Shown here piece by piece: positions 54,256 to 62,206 of a stretch of DNA of 64,000 nucleotides; the stretch's first letter is position 1; each line of letters starts with the position of its first letter. The DNA is taken from the NCBI RefSeq assembly GCF_024498075.1, contig NZ_JANHOF010000002.1, positions 726,431 through 790,430 on the forward strand, read 5' to 3'. Made by a program: the position numbers and the translations under genes. The notes under the pieces are model-generated. The model worked only from the letters and a program-made list of their open reading frames with translations. It ran no database searches and was not told the origin of the DNA. Origin of the DNA: Paenibacillus mendelii. GTDB taxonomy: Bacteria > Bacillota > Bacilli > Paenibacillales > Paenibacillaceae.

Positions 54256-55584
54256 ATGACAAATAAACGAAGAGCCGATCTTATACTGCTTGCTGTCGCC
54301 CTCTGCTTCGTCGCATCTGCCTTTGCTCTTCATCTCTATCCGGAGGTGTGGTGGACGCGGCTGCTGTTCTATATGACGGAGGCGGGCTTGGTTGGCGGTT
54401 TAGCAGACTGGTATGCCGTCACCGCCTTGTTCCGGCACCCGCTTGGCATTCCGGGCAAGCATACGGCCATTGTCCCTCGCAACCGCGTTAAACTTATCGA
54501 TGGCGTCGTCACGATGGTAGAAACGCAGCTGCTTCCGCCGAGCAAGCTGAAGGAGAAGCTCGAGGAAGCCTCGATTATGAATACGGTCATTGAGTGGCTG
54601 GATGACAGGTTTCCCAGAGGAACGTTGGCCAAGCAGGGCTGGAAGTGGATGGCTGGTCTGCTAAAGCAGCTGGATTTCTCCAAAACCTCGGGAGACTGGG
54701 ACGAACGACTGAAGCTGCTGCTGGCGAACAAGGATATTACGCCCTATGCCGGCAAAGCGTTAAATGCGATTCTCGAGCACGGGAAGATTCATGTCTGGCT
54801 GGACCGGATTGTGGAAGAGATCGCTCTACGGACAGATACGCCAGCAACCAAGGAGCTCATTCTGCAGCTGCTACGTAATGAGCAAGAGAAGCAGTTGAGT
54901 CAAGGCAACGCATTTACCCGTTTCTTAAAAAAAGCAGCTTCCATCTTCGCAGAAGAATCCGATGCCCTTAATCTGGACGATGCAGCCGAGGTGTTGTCAC
55001 GCGATCTCGTTCAGTTCGTGAACGATCTGCGCAGCCATGATCATGAGCTGAGGCTTCTGCTCATCGAGATGCTGCACAGGTTAGCGGCTGACCTGGGTCA
55101 GCGGCCCGACCTAACGGCAACGGTGGAATCGTGGAAGCAGGAGGTGCTGGAACGCATTTCGTTCGCGCCTTCCATTGAGGCGCTGCTTGCATCGCTGAAC
55201 ACGCTGCCGGAAGATGATACGGCAGCTAATGAGGACAATAATTCGGGACTAGCCGGATTACGGAATTGGGTAGGGAGCTTCATTGAAGACTACTGGGAGC
55301 AATTCAAGCAGGATGAGAGCAAGAAAGCGTGGATCGAACGGTATATCAAGCTCTTTCTGAATAAGGTGATCGATACCGAGCACCGTCTAATCGGCCAGAT
55401 TGTCCGTGACACGCTGGATGCGTTCACAGAGAAGCGGTTAATCTCCTTTATCGAAGATAAAGTAGGCGAGGATCTGAGCCGGATCCGGATCAACGGCTCC
55501 TTAGTCGGCGCAGGCATCGGGGCGCTGCTTTACGGGCTGCTGCACGGCATCTACGAGCCCATCCTCCAAGCACTCGGCCGCTGA
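54256..55584 (+). CDS. DUF445-family membrane-associated protein, second copy
   Basis: 442 aa, the same plan as the gene before it: GGLADWYAVTALFRHPLGIP, AIVPRNRVKLIDGVV, a long helical body and the C-terminal RIRINGSLVGAGIGALLYG. Identity with its neighbour looks only moderate by eye, so this is a divergent tandem pair. Its last codons (QALGR) lie in the left edge of the GC-rich repeat array that follows, so the array has reached into the end of the gene. Confidence 0.88.
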   Translation: MTNKRRADLILLAVALCFVASAFALHLYPEVWWTRLLFYMTEAGLVGGLADWYAVTALFRHPLGIPGKHTAIVPRNRVKLIDGVVTMVETQLLPPSKLKEKLEEASIMNTVIEWLDDRFPRGTLAKQGWKWMAGLLKQLDFSKTSGDWDERLKLLLANKDITPYAGKALNAILEHGKIHVWLDRIVEEIALRTDTPATKELILQLLRNEQEKQLSQGNAFTRFLKKAASIFAEESDALNLDDAAEVLSRDLVQFVNDLRSHDHELRLLLIEMLHRLAADLGQRPDLTATVESWKQEVLERISFAPSIEALLASLNTLPEDDTAANEDNNSGLAGLRNWVGSFIEDYWEQFKQDESKKAWIERYIKLFLNKVIDTEHRLIGQIVRDTLDAFTEKRLISFIEDKVGEDLSRIRINGSLVGAGIGALLYGLLHGIYEPILQALGR

Positions 55585-56033
55585 GGCGGCTAAGTGTGGG
55601 GCGGGCATACTTACGCGGGCTGGGGCGAGACAGCAGCTTATAGGCGGCTGCCTGCGTCGATTGCCCCACCCTGCAGGCTCTTGACCGGGTCAAGCGGCTG
55701 AGTGTGTCAGGCGGGGTATACTTACGCGCCCCACCCTGCAGGCACTCGGCCGGGTCAGGCGGCTGAGGTGGGGCGGGACATATTTACGCGGGCTGGGGCG
55801 AGACAGCAGCTTATAGGAGCTGCCCGCATCGAGTGCCCACCCTGCAGGTAATCGGCCGGGTCAGACGGCTGAGGTGGGGCGGGGCATACTTATGCGGGCT
55901 GGGGCGGGGCATACTTATGCGGGCTGGGGCGAGACAGCAGCTGTATAGGCGCTGCCTGCGTCGATTGCCCCACCCTGCAGGCTCTTGACCGGGTCAAGCG
56001 GCTGAGTGTGTCAGGGGGCATACTTACGCGGAC
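55571..56033. repeat. GC-rich imperfect tandem repeat array with hairpin units
   Basis: About five units of uneven length (roughly 122, 64, 107, 134 and 36 nt). A unit holds GCGGCTGAG, GGGGCGGG, CATACTTACGCGGG, a stem-loop (GCAGC-TTATAG-GCTGC type) inside a GGGGC/GCCCC frame, then CCACCCTGCAGG and CGGCCGGGTCA. A 65-bp stretch is identical at 55647-55711 and 55951-56015, and a 25-bp piece is exactly duplicated at 55876-55900 and 55901-55925. No coding frame is convincing and there is no A/T-rich leader or constant repeat-spacer plan. Confidence 0.85.
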
Positions 56034-56148
56034 TCTGTGGGCAGGAGCTGCTAATGAACCATAAGGCACGTTACATGTGCGCCTATGATACGCTGAGTAA
56101 GATGGCGCCAACTTGGAATCGCACCATTTTGACCAACCGCTTCAAAAG

Positions 56149-56362
56149 CTGTAACGGTAATTTTGGGTCTTACACATCCACTTCCGAACGCGACGCCCTG
56201 CTGTAACGCCGTTTATAGGCGTTACAGCTCCAGATTGCGATTGAAAAACTTCGATTCGACCGCTGAAACGGTAATAATTGGCCTTACAGCATTACTTCTG
56301 GATGCTATAGCCTGCTGTTAGACCATTTATGGGCGTTACAACGCAGAGAGGGCTATGGTCCG
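56149..56362. repeat. Degenerate periodic inverted-repeat array
   Basis: Four units start with CTGTAACG or close variants at 56149, 56201, 56263 and 56315 (steps 52, 62, 52). Each ends its first 27 nt with an inverted half such as CGTTACA, so each can fold as a hairpin; the second is near-perfect (CTGTAACGCC with GGCGTTACAG). The linkers between hairpins are dissimilar. Confidence 0.65.
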
Positions 56363-56423
56363 CTGCGGAGTTGACTAAGCTGTTCCGGCTCAGCAAAATA
56401 GAATGCCCATCTATAACTAAAGA

Positions 56424-56463
56424 AAAATGACGTACAAACTGTTGTCAGTTTGTACGTCATTTT
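56424..56463. terminator. Terminator of prfC
   Basis: A perfect 18-bp stem (56424-56441 with 56446-56463) and a 4-nt loop, 31 nt past the prfC stop, with T residues at its outer ends on both strands. Confidence 0.85.
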
Positions 56464-56494
56464 GGTGTTTTCCCACTAGATGGGACTTATTACT

Positions 56495-58078
56495 TTATGG
56501 CGCCATCTCCAAAAACTTGGAGGTTGGATTCTTGTCCATTGCGGTACGCATTGCATACTCGTTCTCGAACAAGGCCACGTAGTTATCCTTCTTGTCTTTC
56601 ACGAGCGTTGAGTTAATCCGATATTTGGTCGGATCGATCTTATCATCGATAATCCAACGCGCGAATTGGAACGGCATCCGCTGCAATTGGATTTCGACGC
56701 CGTACTCGGCGCGCATCCGGTATTCGAAGACCTCAAACTGCAGCTGTCCGACAACGCCGAGAATCGTATCGTCGAAGCTCGTCGTCCGGAACACTTGGAT
56801 CGTGCCTTCCTCGGTCAGCTGGTCGATCCCTTTCTGATACTGCTTATGCTTCAGCGCGTTCTTCACCGTTACCTTCGCGAAGATTTCCGGCGAGAACGTC
56901 GGCAGCTCATCGAAGATGATCTCGCTGCCTTGTGCCAAGGAGTCACCGATCCGGAAGATTCCGGGATCGAATAAACCGACAATATCGCCCGGATACGCCG
57001 ATTCAACGATATCGCGGTCCTGCGCCAGAAATTGCTGCGGCTGGGACAGCTTGATATCCTTGCCTGCCCTCACATGCTTCACGCTCATGCCACGGTCGAA
57101 ACGGCCGGAGCAAATCCGCATGAAGGCGATCCGGTCGCGGTGTGCAGGATTCATATTCGCTTGAATCTTGAAGATGTAGCCGGAGAATTTCTCATTCGTC
57201 GGTTCGATTGCCCCGTTAGTGGTCATGCGTGAAGTCGGTTGTGGCGCAAGCTTGAGAAAGTTCTCAAGGAACGTCTGCACACCGAAATTGTTCACCGCAC
57301 TGCCGAAAAATACCGGACTCAATTCACCGGCCCGGACTTTATCGAAATCGAACGGATCCCCGGCAACGTCCAGCAGCTCCAAATCCTGAATAAGCTGATC
57401 ATGCAAATATTCGCCGGCCATCTCGCGAATGATCGGGTCCCTGTAATCGGCAACCTTGCGCACTTCAATCTTGGAATGGTCGTTACCTTGGAACAGCTCC
57501 ACCTGATTGTTCATCCGGTCGTATACGCCGCACAGCTCACGTCCCATGCCGATCGGCCAGTTCATCGGAACCGAGCGGATCCCCAGCACCTGCTCGATTT
57601 CTTCCATCAAATCGAACGGGCTCTGCCCTTCGCGGTCGAGCTTATTAATGAATGTAAAGATCGGGATGCCCCGCTTGCTGCATACTTGGAACAGCTTAAT
57701 GGTCTGTGCCTCGACACCTTTGGCGACGTCGATCAGCATCACCGCGCTATCCGCAGCTGTCAGCGTCCGGTACGTATCTTCACTGAAGTCTTGGTGACCG
57801 GGCGTATCCAGGATATTGATGCGGTGTCCGCTGTAGTCGAACTGCATAACCGATGAAGTAACGGAGATCCCCCGCTGCTTCTCAATTTCCATCCAGTCAG
57901 ACGTTGCGTGCCGGCTTGCCTTCCGTGCCTTAACCGAACCTGCCTCGCGAATAGCGCCGCCGAAGAGCAGCAGCTTCTCGGTCAGCGTCGTTTTCCCCGC
58001 ATCCGGGTGGGAGATAATGGCGAATGTACGCCGTTTCTCCACTTCTCGTTTCAATTCATCAGTTAACGTTTTGCTCAT
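56495..58078 (-). CDS. prfC: Peptide chain release factor 3
   Basis: Translational GTPase that removes RF1/RF2 from the ribosome after termination. G1 motif SHPDAGKTTLTEKLL, G3 DTPGHQDFSEDTYRTLTAAD, G4 NKLDRE. 527 aa, standard length. AAGGGAC precedes the ATG. Single gene with its own terminator; a common gene among Gammaproteobacteria and present in some Bacillota. Confidence 0.96.
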   Translation of the reverse strand: MSKTLTDELKREVEKRRTFAIISHPDAGKTTLTEKLLLFGGAIREAGSVKARKASRHATSDWMEIEKQRGISVTSSVMQFDYSGHRINILDTPGHQDFSEDTYRTLTAADSAVMLIDVAKGVEAQTIKLFQVCSKRGIPIFTFINKLDREGQSPFDLMEEIEQVLGIRSVPMNWPIGMGRELCGVYDRMNNQVELFQGNDHSKIEVRKVADYRDPIIREMAGEYLHDQLIQDLELLDVAGDPFDFDKVRAGELSPVFFGSAVNNFGVQTFLENFLKLAPQPTSRMTTNGAIEPTNEKFSGYIFKIQANMNPAHRDRIAFMRICSGRFDRGMSVKHVRAGKDIKLSQPQQFLAQDRDIVESAYPGDIVGLFDPGIFRIGDSLAQGSEIIFDELPTFSPEIFAKVTVKNALKHKQYQKGIDQLTEEGTIQVFRTTSFDDTILGVVGQLQFEVFEYRMRAEYGVEIQLQRMPFQFARWIIDDKIDPTKYRINSTLVKDKKDNYVALFENEYAMRTAMDKNPTSKFLEMAP

Positions 58079-58187
58079 CGTAATGTCCCTTCGTTAATTG
58101 CATGCCGCCGATTCAGGATTCAGATTTCATCCGAACCGCTGCGGCTCATTCATTTCCTATTAGAATATGCAGAATGCGGGGACGTCT

Positions 58188-59735
58188 TTACTTCTCATTC
58201 CCCGAAATCCAGATCACGTTATCTTCGTCCTGTCCGTTCACCGGCCACCAATGAAAGCCGTCTTCTGCAAGCAGCTCATCCGTTCTCGCCGGTCCCCATG
58301 AACCTGCGGCGTAATGATGCAGCTTGGAGCTGTCTTCTTTCCACGCCTCTGCAATCCGGTCAACGAATTGCCAAGCCTGCGCCACCTCATCCCAGCGGGT
58401 GAAGTAGGTCGATTCGCCACGGGCCGCATCATAGATCAGGCGCTCATACGCTTCCGGCGTATTCAAGCCGATTTGGCAGCTTTGGCAGAATTCCATCGAT
58501 ACCGGCTGAACCACATTGTCCGCGCCCGGTTTCTTGGCATTGATTTTGATATAGATGCCTTCAATCGGATTAACCCGGATCACAAGCAGGTTCGGCGACA
58601 AATCATGGCGGCGCGCGAAGAGAACATTGTCCGGCACGTTCTTAAACTCGATGACCACCTCAGTCGTCTTGACCGGCAGCCGCTTGCCCGTCCGGATATA
58701 GAACGGGACGCCCGCCCAACGGAAGTTATCGACAAATACACGCGCCGCAAAATAAGTCTCGGTCGCCGACTCGGGCGAGACCGAGTCCTCTTGGCGATAA
58801 CCGCGCAGCGGCTTGCCCTTCAAGGAGCCTTCCGCATACTGGCCACGCACGACATGCTGTGCAACTTCATCGCTGTTCGAGAATGGCCGAAGTGAACGGA
58901 GCGCCTTCACCTTCTCATCGCGAATATCCTCCGGATGCAAACGGCTAGGCGGCTCCATCGCGATCATGGCCAGCATCTGAAGCATATGATTCTGAGCCAT
59001 GTCGCGCAGAGCGCCGGATTTATCGTAATAACCGCCGCGTTCTTCGACACCGACCGTCTCGGACAGTGTAATCTGGACATTGGCGATATGCTTGTTGTTC
59101 CACAATGGCTCGAAGAAGGCATTCGCAAACCGGATGACTTCAATATTCTGGACCATTTCCTTACCGAGGTAATGATCGATACGGTAAATCTCTTCCTCCT
59201 TGAACACCTGGCTAAGCTGCTCGTTCAGCTTGCGCGCGGATTCAAGATTGTAGCCGAACGGCTTCTCGATCACCAGCCGGTTCCAGCCTGTGCTCTCCAA
59301 TAGACCGCCGTCGCGGAGATTAAAGGACACCGGTCCGAACAGCTCCGGCGCCAGCGCCAAGTAAAACAAACGGTTACCCGGGATGTTGAATTTGGCATCG
59401 AGCTCTTCTGTCAACCGGTTCAGCTCACGGAAACCGTCTACATTATTAATATCGAGCGACATATATACAAAGTGCTCGGCAAATTTGTCCCACTTCTCGG
59501 CGTCCTCGACCTTGTGACGGCTAAACTCGCCGATTGATTCGTACACGTCCGCACGGAATTGTTCGTTCGTACGGGGCCTGCGGGCAAGTCCGACTACTGC
59601 GAAATCCTCCGCCAGTTTGCCTTCCTTGTATAAGTTAAACAGCGCGGGAAACAGCTTCCGTCGCGCCAAATCACCTGTTGCTCCGAACAAGTAATACACC
59701 GCTCCCGCTGCGGCAATAGCATCTTGTTTGCTCAC
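58188..59735 (-). CDS. zwf: Glucose-6-phosphate 1-dehydrogenase
   Basis: First enzyme of the oxidative pentose phosphate pathway, makes NADPH. Motifs: FGATGDLARRKLFPAL (coenzyme), EKPFGYNLESARKLN, and the active-site RIDHYLGKEMVQNI. 515 aa. Starts with GTG at 59735; a GAGGG is about 10 nt upstream. Monocistronic by position. Confidence 0.96.
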   Translation of the reverse strand: MSKQDAIAAAGAVYYLFGATGDLARRKLFPALFNLYKEGKLAEDFAVVGLARRPRTNEQFRADVYESIGEFSRHKVEDAEKWDKFAEHFVYMSLDINNVDGFRELNRLTEELDAKFNIPGNRLFYLALAPELFGPVSFNLRDGGLLESTGWNRLVIEKPFGYNLESARKLNEQLSQVFKEEEIYRIDHYLGKEMVQNIEVIRFANAFFEPLWNNKHIANVQITLSETVGVEERGGYYDKSGALRDMAQNHMLQMLAMIAMEPPSRLHPEDIRDEKVKALRSLRPFSNSDEVAQHVVRGQYAEGSLKGKPLRGYRQEDSVSPESATETYFAARVFVDNFRWAGVPFYIRTGKRLPVKTTEVVIEFKNVPDNVLFARRHDLSPNLLVIRVNPIEGIYIKINAKKPGADNVVQPVSMEFCQSCQIGLNTPEAYERLIYDAARGESTYFTRWDEVAQAWQFVDRIAEAWKEDSSKLHHYAAGSWGPARTDELLAEDGFHWWPVNGQDEDNVIWISGNEK

Positions 59736-59884
59736 GTGGGTTATTCCCTCATTCTTTCATAATGGATTTGTATAGGTTCGGTATGCCCAAATTCTCAACA
59801 ATCATGTTATGTAGTTTAGCATATTGACCGTTCAGATGCTATTCATAGAACCATAAAAAAATCTAATCAAACCGTCAACGATTC

Positions 59885-60754
59885 CTAATTCTGTCCCCGA
59901 TAATCACCGGTTATAAGCGGTACCCCGACGACGATTTGGGCTGCTATGCCGGCATCTCCGTCCACCTCGGCGATTTGCATGTTGATCCGTTTGGATCCGC
60001 TCATGATAGAGGTCCTCAGCTTGGAGCTTGCATAGGCAATACTCACCGTGTGGCCGTCGTCGTAGGCCTCCTGCCGGGTTGCCGCAGCCTTCTGTACGAT
60101 ACGCCGAGCGGCAGCTTGATCTTCCGGCTCGCCGCGGACAGCGAAGCTGCCTTCATAATGTCCTCCTGCTTGCTTGGCAGCCTGCTCGATCCTCGCCGCT
60201 GCTTCGATCAGCTGCGTTCGCAGAATTCCTGCCGGCGCTTGGAGCAAGAGTACCGCATCCCCATAGGGAGCAGCCTTACCTGAGACTTGGGGTTTACCTT
60301 TGCCAGGCGGGTTATCCGCCTCATCCGCTTCTTCAGCGGATTCGTCATCCAACTGCAGCCACATGCTTAGCTTATATGGCTGCTCATCCGAGCGGTCCAA
60401 TTCACCGCGATAAGTAAGCCGCGGGGCAGCTGTTGCAGCATCTGGCGATAGCTCGAGCGTCAGCCCTAGTTCAGCAGCTGCTCGATTAGCCTGCTCCATC
60501 GTCCATTGTCCATTTAACCGTAAGGACCATTCCCCCCGCTTCGAACCACCCGCGAGCTCCGGCTCCATCCAATCCCATACCATGGAAACATCATGCCGGA
60601 GCTGCGAAACCTCATTCACGGGAACAATTGAATCCGGTTTGAATTTACTGTTCCACAGCACATAACCAGCAGAAGCAAGCAGTACGATAATGGCCATCAC
60701 CGTACCTATTTGCTGCTGGGTGCGGGGTCTTTTGGTCACCGCTGTTCGAGGCAT
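59885..60754 (-). CDS. YwmB-family protein
   Basis: 289 aa with an N-terminal membrane anchor (VMAIIVLLASAGYVLW) and an extracytoplasmic domain that ends in the YwmB family signature (SGSKRINMQIAEVDGD then VVGVPLITGDY). YwmB proteins are found in spore formers; function unknown. A Glu/Asp-rich insert (about 125-150) breaks the domain. AGAGGGAGAG precedes the ATG. Confidence 0.75.
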   Translation of the reverse strand: MPRTAVTKRPRTQQQIGTVMAIIVLLASAGYVLWNSKFKPDSIVPVNEVSQLRHDVSMVWDWMEPELAGGSKRGEWSLRLNGQWTMEQANRAAAELGLTLELSPDAATAAPRLTYRGELDRSDEQPYKLSMWLQLDDESAEEADEADNPPGKGKPQVSGKAAPYGDAVLLLQAPAGILRTQLIEAAARIEQAAKQAGGHYEGSFAVRGEPEDQAAARRIVQKAAATRQEAYDDGHTVSIAYASSKLRTSIMSGSKRINMQIAEVDGDAGIAAQIVVGVPLITGDYRGQN

Positions 60755-60882
60755 GCCGCTCTCTCCCTCTTATCCTTCGTCATTCTGCTTCAAAACAAAC
60801 GTGAACTGGGTATATAACCATACACATCCGCCTCTGGGAGAATATACTGCTTACTAGATCCTAGAGGAGGTGTCATCGACGA

Positions 60883-61254
60883 ATGCAACAAATATATCCG
60901 CTCCATGAGGAGCATATTAATAGGTTTTGCGGCATGCCGGTATGTATCGTCACGAAAGAGGGAGAGCGGCATGTCGGCGTCATATCACGCAGCGTGGGAG
61001 GACGTCTTTATCTGAACGAAGGTCCCGAGGAGTCCGGAAACGCCCCCGCATCTCATGAAACCCATGGCGATACGCCTTATTTGCAGGGCAAGGAAAGCAA
61101 GAAGGGCCGTAAGTCCAAGAAGAACGAGCCCGTCAAAAAAGCCGAGAAGGCCGAAACGAAAGCATATCCATACGCGCCTTATCCCTATTATCCATTTGGC
61201 GGAGCATTCGCAATCGATCTCGCTCTAATCGCCTTCTTGTTCCTTCTGCTGTAG
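60883..61254 (+). CDS. Hypothetical protein with SH3-like N-terminus and C-terminal membrane helix
   Basis: 123 aa. Residues 8-45 (HEEHINRFCGMPVCIVTKEG, then ERHVGVISRSVGGRLYLN) look like a small SH3/Sm-like barrel, often seen in short Bacilli proteins. A Lys/Glu-rich linker and a Tyr/Pro-rich stretch follow, then one hydrophobic helix at the very C-terminus (LALIAFLFLLL), so it may be tail-anchored. GAGGAGG gives a good start. Function unknown; divergent from the ywmB-like gene. Confidence 0.7.
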   Translation: MQQIYPLHEEHINRFCGMPVCIVTKEGERHVGVISRSVGGRLYLNEGPEESGNAPASHETHGDTPYLQGKESKKGRKSKKNEPVKKAEKAETKAYPYAPYPYYPFGGAFAIDLALIAFLFLLL

Positions 61255-61263
61255 TAGCATAGA

Positions 61264-61315
61264 AGCCTGCACACCCAGGAAGCGTAATCCGGCATTCTGA
61301 GAGGTGCGGGCTTTT
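61264..61315 (+). terminator. Probable terminator of the small hypothetical gene
   Basis: A 9-bp stem with one G-T pair (61264-61272 with 61304-61312) and a long loop of about 31 nt, followed by TTT. Confidence 0.5.
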
Positions 61316-61416
61316 GCCCGGCAGCAGCTTGTCTATAGGGCGCCCAGGTATCTATACATATTGGAAACTAATCTTTAAAATGGAAAATAAAGCTTCGAAA
61401 TCGGAGGTAGATGGTG

Positions 61417-62136
61417 ATGATGAAGGTTCCCCCCTTGACCGGATTAGCCCGGAACAGCCGGATCGATCGGGTCTCCCGTGTGATGCCTTATGCCTATTAT
61501 CCTTATTTAAACGACGATGCTGAATCGTACCGGGATGGCGGCTTTGACGGTAACGGCTATGGCTGGCCCCAACATAGGGTCCAAACGCTGAAGTACGCCG
61601 TCCAGCTGGCCGCCGCATGGCTGGAGGAAAGCCGGCAGCTGAGCAAAGCCGCCTCCGCCATTAGGAATCAGAACAGCTTGGTGCCGGGCGCACCAGGAAG
61701 CGGAACCTTGTTCGACTCTGAAGCCGCGATCAAGACGTTGATTCTCCACATGAATCACTTGAATGCAGCTTTTGAAGCAGGGGCTGGCGTATTGGATCCT
61801 TCCTTGAAATTCGTCGTTAGTCATGCACTTCGCAGCACCCGCTATGAGCGAATTGGCTTGTCCGAGTTGGCTGATGGTGCCTGGACGCTGCAGGAAAAAG
61901 CTTTTCAAGCCGCCTTGGAAGCCCGTCCGGATGATGTACGCAGCTTGATCGCCAGCCGGACGACCGGCATTGCGGCCTCCCTCGTTCACGCGCTGGATCA
62001 ATATCTTGAATGGCCTGTAAGCCGCCTGCTCAATCTGATGGCCCCGGGCTTTGAAGCTTTAACGGCATACGGTTCCTCCATGGAACCCTATATGCAGCTT
62101 CAGCCTTCCGGGCTTGTCGTTAACCATCGGGGTTAA
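61417..62136 (+). CDS. Hypothetical protein of unrecognised family
   Basis: About 239 aa, no signal peptide or membrane helix. The first 50 residues are rich in Tyr, Asp and Gly and look disordered; the remainder is helical (residues about 55-100 with QLAAAWLEESRQLSKAASAI, 120-150, 160-200). I do not recognise it; related proteins may be limited to Paenibacillus-like genomes. The start could be ATG 61411, GTG 61414 or ATG 61417; the last has GGAGG at the best spacing of 9 nt. Confidence 0.65.
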   Translation: MMKVPPLTGLARNSRIDRVSRVMPYAYYPYLNDDAESYRDGGFDGNGYGWPQHRVQTLKYAVQLAAAWLEESRQLSKAASAIRNQNSLVPGAPGSGTLFDSEAAIKTLILHMNHLNAAFEAGAGVLDPSLKFVVSHALRSTRYERIGLSELADGAWTLQEKAFQAALEARPDDVRSLIASRTTGIAASLVHALDQYLEWPVSRLLNLMAPGFEALTAYGSSMEPYMQLQPSGLVVNHRG

Positions 62137-62146
62137 CCGGATCACC

Positions 62147-62183
62147 AAACCCGCACCAAGCTTGGGAGCATGGCGCGGGTTTT
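62147..62183 (+). terminator. Terminator of the hypothetical gene
   Basis: AAACCCGC (62147-62154) pairs with GCGGGTTT (62175-62182), with a short extension beyond a mismatch, followed by T; the stem is also downstream of converging moeA. Confidence 0.6.
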
Positions 62184-62206
62184 CTTGCTGCGGCTGCAGA
62201 CTCCTG

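Noticed and set aside
55571-56033. CRISPR array
   Set aside because: Units vary from 36 to 134 nt, repeats are longer than spacers and imperfect, and no cas gene is near.
56006-56206. 66-aa plus-strand frame after the repeat array
   Set aside because: Starts within the repeat array and ends in the second repeat; no ribosome binding site or protein-like composition.
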